The notes under the pieces were generated by a model that worked only from the letters and a program-made list of their open reading frames with translations, made no database searches and was not told the origin of the DNA. The translations under genes and the position numbers were made by a program. Positions 25,595 to 35,366 of a DNA stretch of 58,308 nucleotides are shown piece by piece (the first letter of the stretch is position 1; each line of letters starts with the position of its first letter). The stretch is taken from contig NZ_BCUA01000018.1 in NCBI RefSeq assembly GCF_001591045.1, positions 1-58,308 of the forward strand. Reading direction: 5' to 3'. Source of the DNA: Sphingopyxis granuli NBRC 100800. GTDB lineage: Bacteria > Pseudomonadota > Alphaproteobacteria > Sphingomonadales > Sphingomonadaceae.

Positions 25595-27019
25595 TCAATG
25601 GCCGCTGCCGCTGAGCGCCTTGACGATATCGTCGGCCATCTTCTTCGCATCGCCGAGCAGCATCATCGTCTGGTCCATGTAGAAGACGTCGTTGTCGACC
25701 CCGGCATAGCCGACGCCGCCCATCGAGCGCTTGACGAACAGAACCGTCTTCGCCTTCTCGACGTCGAGCACCGGCATGCCGTAGATCGGCGACGTCTTGT
25801 CGGTCTTCGCCGCCGGGTTGGTCACGTCGTTGGCGCCGATGACAAAGGCGACGTCGCACTGGGCGAACTCGTTGTTGATGTCCTCGAGCTCGAACACCTC
25901 GTCATAGGGGACGTTCGCCTCTGCCAGCAGGACGTTCATGTGGCCCGGCATGCGCCCCGCGACCGGGTGGATCGCATATTTGACGTTGACGCCTTCCTTC
26001 TTGAGCAGGTCGGCCATCTCGCGCAGCGCGTGCTGCGCCTGCGCGACCGCCATGCCGTACCCGGGGACGATGATGACATTGTCGGCCTGGCTCATCAGGA
26101 AGGCCGCGTCGTCGGCGCTGCCCGGCTTCCACGGCCGCTGTTCCTTCGCGGCGCCGCCCGCCGAGGAGGTGTCGGCGCCGAAGCCGCCGGCGATCACGCT
26201 GATGAAGCTGCGGTTCATCGCGCGGCACATGATGTAGGACAGGATCGCGCCCGACGAGCCGACGAGCGCGCCGGTGATGATCATCGCGGTGTTGCTTAGC
26301 GTGAAGCCCATCGCCGCCGCCGCCCAGCCCGAATAGCTGTTGAGCATCGAGACGACGACCGGCATGTCGGCGCCGCCGATCGGGATGATGAGCAGGAAGC
26401 CGATCAGGAAGCTCAGGCCCGTGATCGTCCAGAACACCCAGCCCGACTGATCGGTCAGGAAATAGCCGATCAGGCCGAGGATCGCGGCGAGCGTGCCGAG
26501 GTTGATCAGATGGCGCAGCGGCAGCATGATCGGCGCGCCCGACATATTGCCGTTGAGCTTCAGGAAGGCGATCACCGATCCCGAAAAGGTGATCGCGCCG
26601 ATCGCGACGCCCAGCCCCATCTCGACCCGGCTGACGGTGAAGATTTGGCCCAGTTCGTCGGCGATGCCGAACGCGCCCGGGTTCAGATAGGCGGCGGCAG
26701 CCACCGCCACCGCGGCGAGGCCGACGAGGCTGTGGAACGCCGCGACGAGCTGCGGCATCGCGGTCATCGCGATCTTGCGCGCCATGACGATGCCGATGAC
26801 GGCGCCGATCGCGATCGCGCCGAGCACCTCGACCGGGTTGGCGAGTTCGTGCGTCACCAGCGTGGTGACGACCGCGATCGCCATGCCCGCCATCCCGAAA
26901 CGATTGCCGCGCCGTGCCGAAGCCGGCGACGACAGGCCGCGCAGCGCAAGGATGAAGAAGACCCCGGAAACCAGATAGGCCAGCGCCACCCAGGGATTGA
27001 TCGGTGCGAGTTCGTGCAT
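25595..27019 (-). CDS. pntB: NAD(P) transhydrogenase subunit beta
   Basis: PntB is the membrane and NADP(H)-binding subunit of the proton-translocating transhydrogenase, which makes NADPH from NADH using the proton gradient. The 474-residue protein has about nine membrane segments in the first 270 residues. The dIII domain follows, with VIIVPGYGMAVAQAQHALREM for NADP binding, HPVAGRMPGHMNVLLAEA, and VIGANDVTNPAA. It is the last gene of the pntAA-pntAB-pntB operon and ends near the dyad at 25534. Confidence 0.96.
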   Translation of the reverse strand: MHELAPINPWVALAYLVSGVFFILALRGLSSPASARRGNRFGMAGMAIAVVTTLVTHELANPVEVLGAIAIGAVIGIVMARKIAMTAMPQLVAAFHSLVGLAAVAVAAAAYLNPGAFGIADELGQIFTVSRVEMGLGVAIGAITFSGSVIAFLKLNGNMSGAPIMLPLRHLINLGTLAAILGLIGYFLTDQSGWVFWTITGLSFLIGFLLIIPIGGADMPVVVSMLNSYSGWAAAAMGFTLSNTAMIITGALVGSSGAILSYIMCRAMNRSFISVIAGGFGADTSSAGGAAKEQRPWKPGSADDAAFLMSQADNVIIVPGYGMAVAQAQHALREMADLLKKEGVNVKYAIHPVAGRMPGHMNVLLAEANVPYDEVFELEDINNEFAQCDVAFVIGANDVTNPAAKTDKTSPIYGMPVLDVEKAKTVLFVKRSMGGVGYAGVDNDVFYMDQTMMLLGDAKKMADDIVKALSGSGH

Positions 27020-27081
27020 GCTAATTCCCCTGCCGAGCCGGCCGTCCCCGCCTCGTCATCAAATCCATGGATTGCAGCGCC

Positions 27082-27363
27082 TTAGCGCTCCTTCTTCTTG
27101 TACATCGCAAGCATGCGCCCGGTGACCGCGAAGCCGCCGAAGATATTGATGCTCGCCATCACCACCGCGGCGAGGCCCAGCCATTTCGACAGCGGCGATC
27201 CCGCCGCGGCGCTGGCGATCAGCGCGCCGACGATGATGACCGAGGAAATCGCGTTGGTGACGCTCATCAGCGGCGTGTGCAGCGCCGGCGTCACCGACCA
27301 GACCACGAAATAACCGACGAAGCAGGCCAGAATGAAAATCGAGAAAATCGCAATGAAATCCAT
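27082..27363 (-). CDS. pntAB: NAD(P) transhydrogenase subunit alpha part 2 (membrane)
   Basis: This is a 93-residue membrane protein corresponding to the C-terminal membrane part of E. coli PntA. Three hydrophobic segments are visible (FIAIFSIFILACFVGYFVVW, AISSVIIVGALIASAAA and WLGLAAVVMASINIFGGFAV), with the characteristic TPALHTPLMSVTNAIS. The split of alpha into two genes is usual in alphaproteobacteria. It lies between pntAA and pntB on the same strand. Confidence 0.95.
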   Translation of the reverse strand: MDFIAIFSIFILACFVGYFVVWSVTPALHTPLMSVTNAISSVIIVGALIASAAAGSPLSKWLGLAAVVMASINIFGGFAVTGRMLAMYKKKER

Positions 27364-27387
27364 GTTATATCTCCCGATCTTCCTTGA

Positions 27388-28509
27388 CTATCCGAGCAAC
27401 CGCTCGTTGACGATCTTGCCGCCCTGCGTCAGGCGGACGGCATTGCCGATCTCTTCGTCGAGCACTGGCCGGCCCTGTTCCTTGTCCCAGAAGGCGGAAA
27501 GGAAGTTGAACAGGTTGCGGCTGAACAGCGCGCTGGTATCGGCGGGCATCAGCGCGGCGATATTCTGCGCGCCGATCACCGTGACCCCGTGAATCCGCTT
27601 CGTCTCGCCCGACACCGACCCTTCGACGTTGCCGCCGCTTTCGGCCGCCATGTCGACGATCACGCTGCCCGCGCGCATCGTGGCGAGCTGCGCGTCGCTG
27701 ATCAGGCGCGGCGCCGGGCGTCCCGGGATCAGCGCGGTGGTGATGACGATGTCCTGCTTGGCGATATGCGACGACACCAGTTCGGCCTGTGCCGCCTTAT
27801 ATTCGTCGGACATTTCGGTGGCATAGCCGCCCGCGCCTTCGCCCTCGATCCCCGCCACGCTTTCGACGAAGATCGGTTTGGCGCCGAGCGAGAGGATCTG
27901 TTCCTTCGTCGCCGAGCGCACGTCGGTCGCGCTGACCTGCGCGCCCAGGCGGCGCGCGGTCGCGATCGCCTGAAGCCCCGCGACGCCGACGCCCATGATG
28001 AAGGCCTTGGCGGCGCTGACCGTGCCAGCGGCGGTCATCATCATCGGAAAGGCGCGGCCATAGGCGTTCGCCGCCATCAGCACCGCCTTGTAACCGGCAA
28101 GGTTCGCCTGGCTGGAAAGGATGTCCATCGACTGCGCGCGGGTGATGCGCGGCATGAATTCCATCGCCAGCGCCTCGAGTCCGAGCCTGGCATATTCGTC
28201 GACCCGCGCCCGCTCGCCGAACGGGTTCAGCCCGGCGGCGAGCCACGCGCCATCGGCGAAACCCGACAGACCTTGCGGGTCGGGGCCCTGGATGGCGAGG
28301 ATGATCCCCGCGCCCTTCAACACGTCGGCGCGCGACGCGACGCTCGCACCGGCGGCGGCATAGTCGGCGTCGGCGATTGAAGCCCGTTCCCCTGCCCCGG
28401 TCTCGACGGCAACTTCAGCGCCCAGGCCGATGAATTTCTTCACGGTTTCCGGGGTCGCGGCGACACGGGTCTCGCCGGGGGCGAGCTCCCTCAGGACAGC
28501 AATGCGCAT
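27388..28509 (-). CDS. pntAA: NAD(P) transhydrogenase subunit alpha part 1 (NAD-binding)
   Basis: This is a 373-residue soluble subunit related to alanine dehydrogenase that binds NAD(H) for the Pnt proton pump. It starts MRIAVLRELAPGETRVAATPETVKKF. The Rossmann region is VGVAGLQAIATARRLGAQVSATDVR, followed by the long mobile-loop segment and VDMAAESGGNVEGS. Eleven bases separate it from a short cytochrome oxidase subunit IV-like gene upstream, implying one transcript for four genes. Confidence 0.95.
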   Translation of the reverse strand: MRIAVLRELAPGETRVAATPETVKKFIGLGAEVAVETGAGERASIADADYAAAGASVASRADVLKGAGIILAIQGPDPQGLSGFADGAWLAAGLNPFGERARVDEYARLGLEALAMEFMPRITRAQSMDILSSQANLAGYKAVLMAANAYGRAFPMMMTAAGTVSAAKAFIMGVGVAGLQAIATARRLGAQVSATDVRSATKEQILSLGAKPIFVESVAGIEGEGAGGYATEMSDEYKAAQAELVSSHIAKQDIVITTALIPGRPAPRLISDAQLATMRAGSVIVDMAAESGGNVEGSVSGETKRIHGVTVIGAQNIAALMPADTSALFSRNLFNFLSAFWDKEQGRPVLDEEIGNAVRLTQGGKIVNERLLG

Positions 28510-28520
28510 GCGGTCGTGCG

Positions 28521-28640
28521 TCAGGAGATCAGCAGGACGACGACGATGGCCACGATGCCGGTGGCGATCGCGCCGACCTTGAACAGGCTGAGGAAGCCCG
28601 AATAGGTTTCGTTCGCCGCCTGCATTTGCTGTTCCGCCAT
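28521..28640 (-). CDS. aa3-type cytochrome c oxidase subunit IV-like small protein
   Basis: This 39-residue gene is easily missed because of its size. It reads MAEQQMQAANETYSGFLSLF and then KVGAIATGIVAIVVVLLIS, a short polar head and one membrane helix. This matches the bacterial aa3-type oxidase subunit IV family in length and in the TY-GF-SL-K-GA pattern. Its start has a purine-rich aaggggaaaa site. It lies 11 bases before pntAA, so it is probably co-transcribed with the transhydrogenase genes. No other oxidase subunit is in the window. A regulatory membrane peptide is the alternative. Confidence 0.78.
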   Translation of the reverse strand: MAEQQMQAANETYSGFLSLFKVGAIATGIVAIVVVLLIS

Positions 28641-28874
28641 GGCTTTTCCCCTTGCCTCTTCCCCGTCGAAGGCGCGCGGAAATGCGGCCCAGAATCGGGT
28701 CTCGCGCCGGTCTTAGCCACGCCTTTCGCGATGCTCAAGGCCCGCTTTGCCCTCATGGCACCTTGCAGCACGCCCGAAAGCCCTTAATCGCCCCTTTACT
28801 CCTGTCCGCTACAAGCCTGCATCAAAGCGGAACACTTCCGCGGGGACCGGCGGCAAAGGACGGATTCGAGGGCG

Positions 28875-30305
28875 ATGGCAAGCACGCGCGACACGCGAAC
28901 GGTGATGATCGTCGACAGCGAGCCGGCGCAACAGCGCTTTCTGTCGGCGCTGGCGTCGCGCGGCGGCTGGCGCAGCGTCATCGCCGCCGATACCGACACC
29001 GCGCTCGCCCGGCTCGGCACGCAGGACGGGATGGCGCTCGACGCCGTGCTCGTCGATCAGGGCGTGCCCGGCCTGCCGCTCGGCGAGTTCGTCGGCGAAC
29101 TGCGCCGCTGGCGGCCCGCGCTGCCGCTGATCGTCATCACGATGCGCAACGGAGTCGAAGCGGCGGTCACCGCGATGCGCGCGGGCGCGAGCGATTTCGT
29201 GCAGAAGCCGATCGCCCCCGACCGCCTGCTCGGCGCGCTCGACCGCATCGCCTCGCCCGGCGGTCCGCAGGGTGAGCTTCGTCCGCTCACCGAAAAGCTG
29301 CGCGCGCCGCTCGCCTTCGAGGAGATCATCGGCTCGGCGCCCAATTTCCGCAGCGCGCTCGCCATCGCCGCCAAGGCGGCGCGCGCGCGCGTGCCGGTGA
29401 TGATCAACGGCCGCACCGGCACCGGCAAAGAAGTGTTCGCCCGCGCGATCCACGGCGCCTCGCCGCGCGCCCGCGGCCCGCTCGTCATGGTCGACTGCTC
29501 GGCGGTATCGCCGGGGCTGATCGGATCGGGCCTGTTCGGGCACGAGCGCGGCGCCTTTCCCGGCGCGTTCGATCGTCAGGTCGGCCGGCTGGTCCAGGCC
29601 GACGGCGGCAGCCTGATCATCGATCATGTCGAATGCATCCCGCTCGAGACACAGGCGAAGCTCGTCGAGTTCCTGAACAGCGGCGAAGTGCAGATGATCG
29701 GCGGCTCGATCCGCCAGAGCGTCGATGTGCGCATCATCTCGACCAGCGCGAGCCCGCTCGACAAGCTGATCGAGGCGGGGCATTTCCGCGAGGACCTGTT
29801 CTATGCGCTGTCGGCGGCGCAATTCACCCTGCCCGCGCTGTCCGAGCGGCGCGGCGACGTCGGGCCGCTGGCCCGCCACCTGCTCGCGCGCATCGGCGGT
29901 CTGCCCGGCATGGGGCCGATCGGCGTCACCGACGACGCGCTGCGCCTGCTCGCCGCCTATGCGTGGCCGGGCAACGTCCGCCAGTTGCAGGACGTGCTGT
30001 TCCGTGCCGCGGTCGCCAGCGAGACCGACGTGCTGACGAGCGCCGATTTCAAGGCGATCGAGGCGGCGCTCGGCGGCAGCGCGTCAAGCGGCAGCGACGT
30101 CGCGATCAACGGCGAGGCGATCGGCATCACCCTCTATCTGCCCGACGGCAACCTGCGCCCGCTCGAAGAAATCGAGGCCGACGTCATCCGCCTCGCCATC
30201 GGCCACTACCGCGGCCGGATGAGCGAAGTCGCCCGTCGGCTCGGGATCGGGCGCTCGACGCTCTATCGCAAGCTGAGCGATCTGGGGATCGACACGGCGG
30301 CGTGA
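28875..30305 (+). CDS. NtrC-like response regulator with a degenerate AAA+ domain
   Basis: This is a 476-residue protein with three domains: a receiver (about 10-120; D14, phosphoacceptor D61, PIA loop after FVQK), an AAA+ domain (about 145-370) and a Fis-type helix-turn-helix (EVARRLGIGRSTLYRKL). The P-loop GRTGTGKE is normal. Three catalytic positions are changed: GAFTGA reads GAFPGA (P229), Walker B DE reads DH (D250-H251), and the second arginine finger of FREDLYYRL reads A311. Proteins with the intact set activate sigma-54 polymerase by ATP hydrolysis; this one probably cannot. DNA binding and phosphorylation look intact. The gene is divergent from the pnt operon, 234 bases away. Confidence 0.9.
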   Translation: MASTRDTRTVMIVDSEPAQQRFLSALASRGGWRSVIAADTDTALARLGTQDGMALDAVLVDQGVPGLPLGEFVGELRRWRPALPLIVITMRNGVEAAVTAMRAGASDFVQKPIAPDRLLGALDRIASPGGPQGELRPLTEKLRAPLAFEEIIGSAPNFRSALAIAAKAARARVPVMINGRTGTGKEVFARAIHGASPRARGPLVMVDCSAVSPGLIGSGLFGHERGAFPGAFDRQVGRLVQADGGSLIIDHVECIPLETQAKLVEFLNSGEVQMIGGSIRQSVDVRIISTSASPLDKLIEAGHFREDLFYALSAAQFTLPALSERRGDVGPLARHLLARIGGLPGMGPIGVTDDALRLLAAYAWPGNVRQLQDVLFRAAVASETDVLTSADFKAIEAALGGSASSGSDVAINGEAIGITLYLPDGNLRPLEEIEADVIRLAIGHYRGRMSEVARRLGIGRSTLYRKLSDLGIDTAA

Positions 30306-30315
30306 GAAACCAGAG

Positions 30316-30843
30316 ATGAGATATGACAATCCGCCGAGCAACGACGCCTTATATCTGGGCGATGGCGAGTGGATGAGTTGGGGCGATTTCGATGCTCACT
30401 ACGAAGAGCAGGAGTTGCGCGCGCGATACCCTCATGGGAATTTGGAACTACTTCAAATCTTTGAAGATTTAATTTGTACTGCATCCGAATATCACGAACA
30501 AACTGGGCGCCACCTCCAAATCTATGGCGATATCGGAGAGATATTCGGCGAGATCGCTTATGGCATTAAACTAAACAAAAACTATGCCAAAGGTTCCGAC
30601 GGTCGATTGGGAAACGATCTAGTTGAAATAAAAACTATCACACCCTTTAAGGCAAAGGATATTGTCTACATAAATCTTGACCGTAATTTCAGCAAGATTC
30701 TGATTGTCAAAATCGACAAAGAGTTTGAAATTCACGCAAAAATGATCGACCGGAAATCCCTATCCAAGAAAAAGGGGAAATTGCGGATCAACTGGAATAT
30801 GGTCAAAGATAATCCGATCACCCCGTCAGCGCCGCATCCCTGA
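30316..30843 (+). CDS. AT-rich orphan gene, possible PD-(D/E)XK nuclease-like protein
   Basis: This is a 175-residue protein of unknown family. Its DNA is far richer in A and T than both flanks, and lysine, isoleucine and asparagine are frequent, so recent acquisition is likely. GEIFGEIAYG (74-83) and GRLGNDLVEIKT (96-107) resemble the helix glutamate and the D...E-x-K core (D101, E104, K106) of PD-(D/E)XK nucleases. The assignment is tentative. It begins 10 bases after the NtrC-like gene and its last eight codons run into the folP 3' end on the opposite strand (26-bp convergent overlap), so the original C-terminus may be lost. Confidence 0.6.
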   Translation: MRYDNPPSNDALYLGDGEWMSWGDFDAHYEEQELRARYPHGNLELLQIFEDLICTASEYHEQTGRHLQIYGDIGEIFGEIAYGIKLNKNYAKGSDGRLGNDLVEIKTITPFKAKDIVYINLDRNFSKILIVKIDKEFEIHAKMIDRKSLSKKKGKLRINWNMVKDNPITPSAPHP

Positions 30844-31948
30844 GGCCGCGCCAGACGCGCAGCGCCTGCCGGGTTTCCGCGACGTCATGGACGCGCAGCA
30901 ACTGCGCGCCGTACGCCGCCGCCTGATAATGGAGCGCCACGCTGCCGCCGAGCCGCTGATCGGCGGCGGCTTCATTATCGAGCGCGCCGATCATCCGCTT
31001 GCGGCTGGCGCCGAACAGGATCGGACAGCCGAGCGTGTGGAACAGCGCCAGCCCGCCCACCAGCGCCAGATTGTCGGCGACCCCCTTGCCGAAGCCGATG
31101 CCCGGATCGACGATGATCCTCGCGGGGTCGATCCCCGCCGCACGGCACGCCTCGACGCGGTCGGCGAGCATGTCGTAGACGTCGAGCAGGACATGGTCAT
31201 AGCGGGCGCCCTCGTGCGGGTCGCTCTTCGCCGAGGGCGCGTGCATCAGCACCACCGGGCAGCCGGCGCTTGCGACGACCTCCATCGCGCGGTCGTCGTA
31301 GCGCAGCGCCGAAATGTCGTTGACGATGCCGGCGCCGGCGGCGAGCGCCGCCTCCATCACCGCAGCCTTGCGCGTGTCGATCGATACCGCGACGCCGCCC
31401 TTCGCCAGCGCGGCGACGACGCCCTCGATGCGCACGATCTCGTCGCCTTCCCAGACGAGCGGCGCGCCGGGGCGCGTCGATTCGCCGCCGACGTCGACGA
31501 TCGCGGCGCCCGCCGACGCCATGGCGAAACCGGCATCAGTCGCGGCGGCGGCATCGACGTGCTTGCCGCCGTCGGAAAAGCTGTCGGGGGTGACGTTGAG
31601 GATGCCGACGATCTGCGGCTCGTTCAGCCGCACCGTGCGTTCGCCGAGCGCCAGCGCGGCGCGGGGCCGCGAGACGGCGGCGCGCTGTGCGGTCGCCGCC
31701 TCGGCCAGGCGGTCGGGCATCGCGGCGATCCAGTCGCTCAGCTCGGGGACCGGAACGATCGCCGACCGGACGGCATCGCCGTCGCGCAGGCTGACATGCC
31801 ACGCGGCGAACCACAGCATCGTGTCGGCGATGCGCAGACAGTCGTCGCCCAGTTCGTGCGGCCGGTCGATGAAGCAGGCGGGACGCAGATAGATGCGCGC
31901 GCCTTCCCCCGTCTTGCCGAGGTCGGGCCTGGTCAACGGAGCGAACAT
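30818..31948 (-). CDS. folP: Dihydropteroate synthase with N-terminal extension
   Basis: FolP joins p-aminobenzoate to the pterin pyrophosphate in folate synthesis. The TIM-barrel core starts near residue 110 (IVGILNVTPDSFSDGG) and shows VDVGGESTRPGA, SIDTRK, NDISAL, DPGIGFGK and GASRKRMIG. About 100 residues precede this core, so at 376 residues the protein is longer than the usual ~280. The extra part has no motif I know; similar extensions seem usual in sphingomonads. The gene is convergent with the AT-rich gene. Confidence 0.93.
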   Translation of the reverse strand: MFAPLTRPDLGKTGEGARIYLRPACFIDRPHELGDDCLRIADTMLWFAAWHVSLRDGDAVRSAIVPVPELSDWIAAMPDRLAEAATAQRAAVSRPRAALALGERTVRLNEPQIVGILNVTPDSFSDGGKHVDAAAATDAGFAMASAGAAIVDVGGESTRPGAPLVWEGDEIVRIEGVVAALAKGGVAVSIDTRKAAVMEAALAAGAGIVNDISALRYDDRAMEVVASAGCPVVLMHAPSAKSDPHEGARYDHVLLDVYDMLADRVEACRAAGIDPARIIVDPGIGFGKGVADNLALVGGLALFHTLGCPILFGASRKRMIGALDNEAAADQRLGGSVALHYQAAAYGAQLLRVHDVAETRQALRVWRGLRDAALTG

Positions 31949-31964
31949 ATCCCTACCTCCCTTT

Positions 31965-32058
31965 CGTCATTGCGAGCGGAGCGAAGCAATCTCCAGCCAT
32001 CATCCTGTCTTGCCGATGGCTGGGGATTGCTTCGTCGCCTTCGGCTCCTCGCAATGAC
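31965..32058. repeat. Palindromic intergenic repeat between ccrM and folP
   Basis: The outer arms are cgtcattgcgag and ctcgcaatgac, with inner arms gaagcaatc and gattgcttc and ccagccat and atggctgg. It is the same family as 7667-7758. It lies after the ccrM stop codon, so it could also end that transcript. Confidence 0.72.
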
Positions 32059-32067
32059 AAAGTAGAC

Positions 32068-33396
<1,329 letters not shown>

Positions 33397-33427
33397 ACCT
33401 GCGAAAAATTTTTCGAATGGCGCGGCG

Positions 33428-34453
33428 CTACCAGCGGTTCCAGACCTTCTCCGCGAAGCCGGGCAGGTCGCGCACCGTCATCGGCGTGCCGTCGTCGAGG
33501 ATCACGCGGCCCGAGAACCAGCCGAACACCTGGTCCTGCTCGGTCTTGACCATCCCCGCATCGACCTTTGCCCACCGGTTGACCGCCGGCGCGAAATCCA
33601 TCTCGAAGCGCCCGTCGTTGCTGGTGAAGCACCACGGCGCGCTGTCGGGCGCGCCGTCGGGCATGTGGAACGTCACCCGGTCGAGCTTGTGCGCGCGGCC
33701 GTCGACGAACAGCATATTCTCGCTCGCCGCCGAGGTGTCGCCGAAGCCATAGCCGATGTTGAAGCCGAACGGCCGGCCGTCGACCAGTCCCGACGCCGAT
33801 CCCCAGTACCAGACATTGTCATAGGTCCAGACGCCGCGCCCCCAGTCGAGCACTGCGAAGGCGCTTTCGGGAACGAAATCATGGCTTTCCGTTCCGACCC
33901 TCACTCGGCCTCGCGCCGGCATGCAGTTGATCTTCTGATTATAATAGAAGGCCTGCGGATCGTCGGCGAAGGGCGTCGCGATCACCATCCGGTCCATGGG
34001 CGGCTGGTCGAGCCAGACCTCGCCCGACAGACCGCGCCCATCATCGACGCCCGGCGCATGGACCGTCAGCCGCCGCCCGCCCGGTTCGCGGCGAAAGGCG
34101 AGTTCGAGGCCGTCCTGCGCCTGGACGATGTCACCGCGGTCGGCGCTGGCGGGAAGCGCCATGCTACCCATCGGCTCGGCGATCAGGGCGCCGTGGTTGA
34201 CGAAGCGCCGCCCGCGCAAATCCATCCACGACACGCCCAGAAAACCCGCATAGCCATTGTCGGCGACGGTCAGCGCGAGCCCGAAACCGTCATCGAGCAC
34301 GCAATAATAGTCCCATTCCTTGATCCGCACCGGCTCCGCGCCGATCGCCGCGCGGTCGTAGCGGCGGACCTCGCGCGTCGCATAGCCGGGGTCGATCAGC
34401 CGCCCCGCGGCATCGTGGAGCGGGCCCTCGCCCATCCTGTGTTGCATCGTCAT
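33428..34453 (-). CDS. DUF2804 family protein
   Basis: This is a 341-residue soluble protein matching the DUF2804 pattern: an N-terminal region with IKEWDYYCVLDDGFGLALTVADNGYAGF, a centre with FYYNQKINCMPARG, and the strongly conserved DWGRGVWTYDNVWYWGSASG. The repeated beta-strand pattern suggests a lipocalin-like or tocopherol-cyclase-like fold, but no activity is established. The gene starts one base after the SDR stop codon, so the two are co-transcribed. Its 3' end borders the GANTC-rich region. Confidence 0.85.
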   Translation of the reverse strand: MTMQHRMGEGPLHDAAGRLIDPGYATREVRRYDRAAIGAEPVRIKEWDYYCVLDDGFGLALTVADNGYAGFLGVSWMDLRGRRFVNHGALIAEPMGSMALPASADRGDIVQAQDGLELAFRREPGGRRLTVHAPGVDDGRGLSGEVWLDQPPMDRMVIATPFADDPQAFYYNQKINCMPARGRVRVGTESHDFVPESAFAVLDWGRGVWTYDNVWYWGSASGLVDGRPFGFNIGYGFGDTSAASENMLFVDGRAHKLDRVTFHMPDGAPDSAPWCFTSNDGRFEMDFAPAVNRWAKVDAGMVKTEQDQVFGWFSGRVILDDGTPMTVRDLPGFAEKVWNRW

Positions 34454-34454
34454 C

Positions 34455-35351
34455 CTAAAGCCCCGGATCGACGCCGGTCAGTTCGACCGAGCGTTCCCAC
34501 AATTCACGGGCGAGCCGGGGATCGCGCGCGCGGCCGGTCGCGCGCGCCGCGCCCGACGGCCCCGAAATCTCGCCCAGCCCCTGCGGCCCGACATAGTCGC
34601 CGCCGCGCACCTTGGGGCCCGTCGCCGCCTGCAGCGTCGGCCAGGCACCGCGTGCGGCACTGTTGAAGAAAGGGGTCGCCAGCGGCGTCATCGAGCGCAG
34701 CGGCCACGGCAGGTGCCGCGTCAATTCGGTGAGCGCGACGCCCGGATGGCAGCCGACGGCCTCAGTCTCCCGCCCCGCCGCGCGCAGCCGCCGGTCGAGC
34801 TCGAACATCGTCAGCAGATTGGCAAGCTTGCTCATCTGGTAGCGCGGCCAGCGAGAATAGCCGCGCGTCGCCGACAGGTCGCTGAAATCGATCTGACCTT
34901 CCTTGTGCGCGAGGCTCGCGGTGATGACGATGCGGCGGTCGACATGCCGATGGAGCAGGCCGGTGAAGGCGAAGGTGCCGAGATGGTTCACCCCGAATTG
35001 CAGTTCGAAGCCCTGCTTCGTCAGCGTCCGTGGCGGGATCATCACCCCGGCGTTGTTGATCAGCCCGTGCAGGCGCGGGCCGTCCAGCACCGCCGCCGCC
35101 GCCTCGCGCACCCGGTCGAGGTCGGCGAGGTCGAGCGGCTGGAACGTCAGGTCGGCCTGCGGCACCTCGGCACGGATGTGCGCCATCGCCGCATCGGCGC
35201 GCGCGGCATCGCGGCAGGCGAGGATCACATGCGCCCCGCGCGCGGCCAGCAGCTTTGCGGTTTCGAAACCGATTCCGGCATTGGCCCCGGTAACGAGGAA
35301 GACACGCCCGGTCTGGGCCGACACATTGTCGGCCGTGAATCCGCTGCCCAT
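34455..35351 (-). CDS. Short-chain dehydrogenase/reductase
   Basis: This is a 298-residue SDR. It has the cofactor motif TGANAGIGFE, the structural NNAG (LINNAGVMIPP), the catalytic serine in IVITASLAHKEG, and the YQMSK active-site motif. The arginine after the second strand (ACRDAAR) suggests NADP(H) preference. The overall pattern resembles retinol-dehydrogenase/WW-oxidoreductase-like SDRs. It lies between rnhB (15 bases upstream) and the DUF2804 gene. The substrate is unknown. Confidence 0.9.
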   Translation of the reverse strand: MGSGFTADNVSAQTGRVFLVTGANAGIGFETAKLLAARGAHVILACRDAARADAAMAHIRAEVPQADLTFQPLDLADLDRVREAAAAVLDGPRLHGLINNAGVMIPPRTLTKQGFELQFGVNHLGTFAFTGLLHRHVDRRIVITASLAHKEGQIDFSDLSATRGYSRWPRYQMSKLANLLTMFELDRRLRAAGRETEAVGCHPGVALTELTRHLPWPLRSMTPLATPFFNSAARGAWPTLQAATGPKVRGGDYVGPQGLGEISGPSGAARATGRARDPRLARELWERSVELTGVDPGL

Positions 35352-35366
35352 CGCCCTCTCCCGCCG

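Noticed and set aside
28529..28771. 80-codon minus-strand frame upstream of pntAA
   Set aside because: A different frame in the same place encodes the 39-residue oxidase subunit IV-like protein, which has a membrane helix and ribosome site.
28741..28800. Sigma-54 promoter near tggcaccttgca before the NtrC-like gene
   Set aside because: The spacing between the two elements is too short for a -24/-12 promoter.
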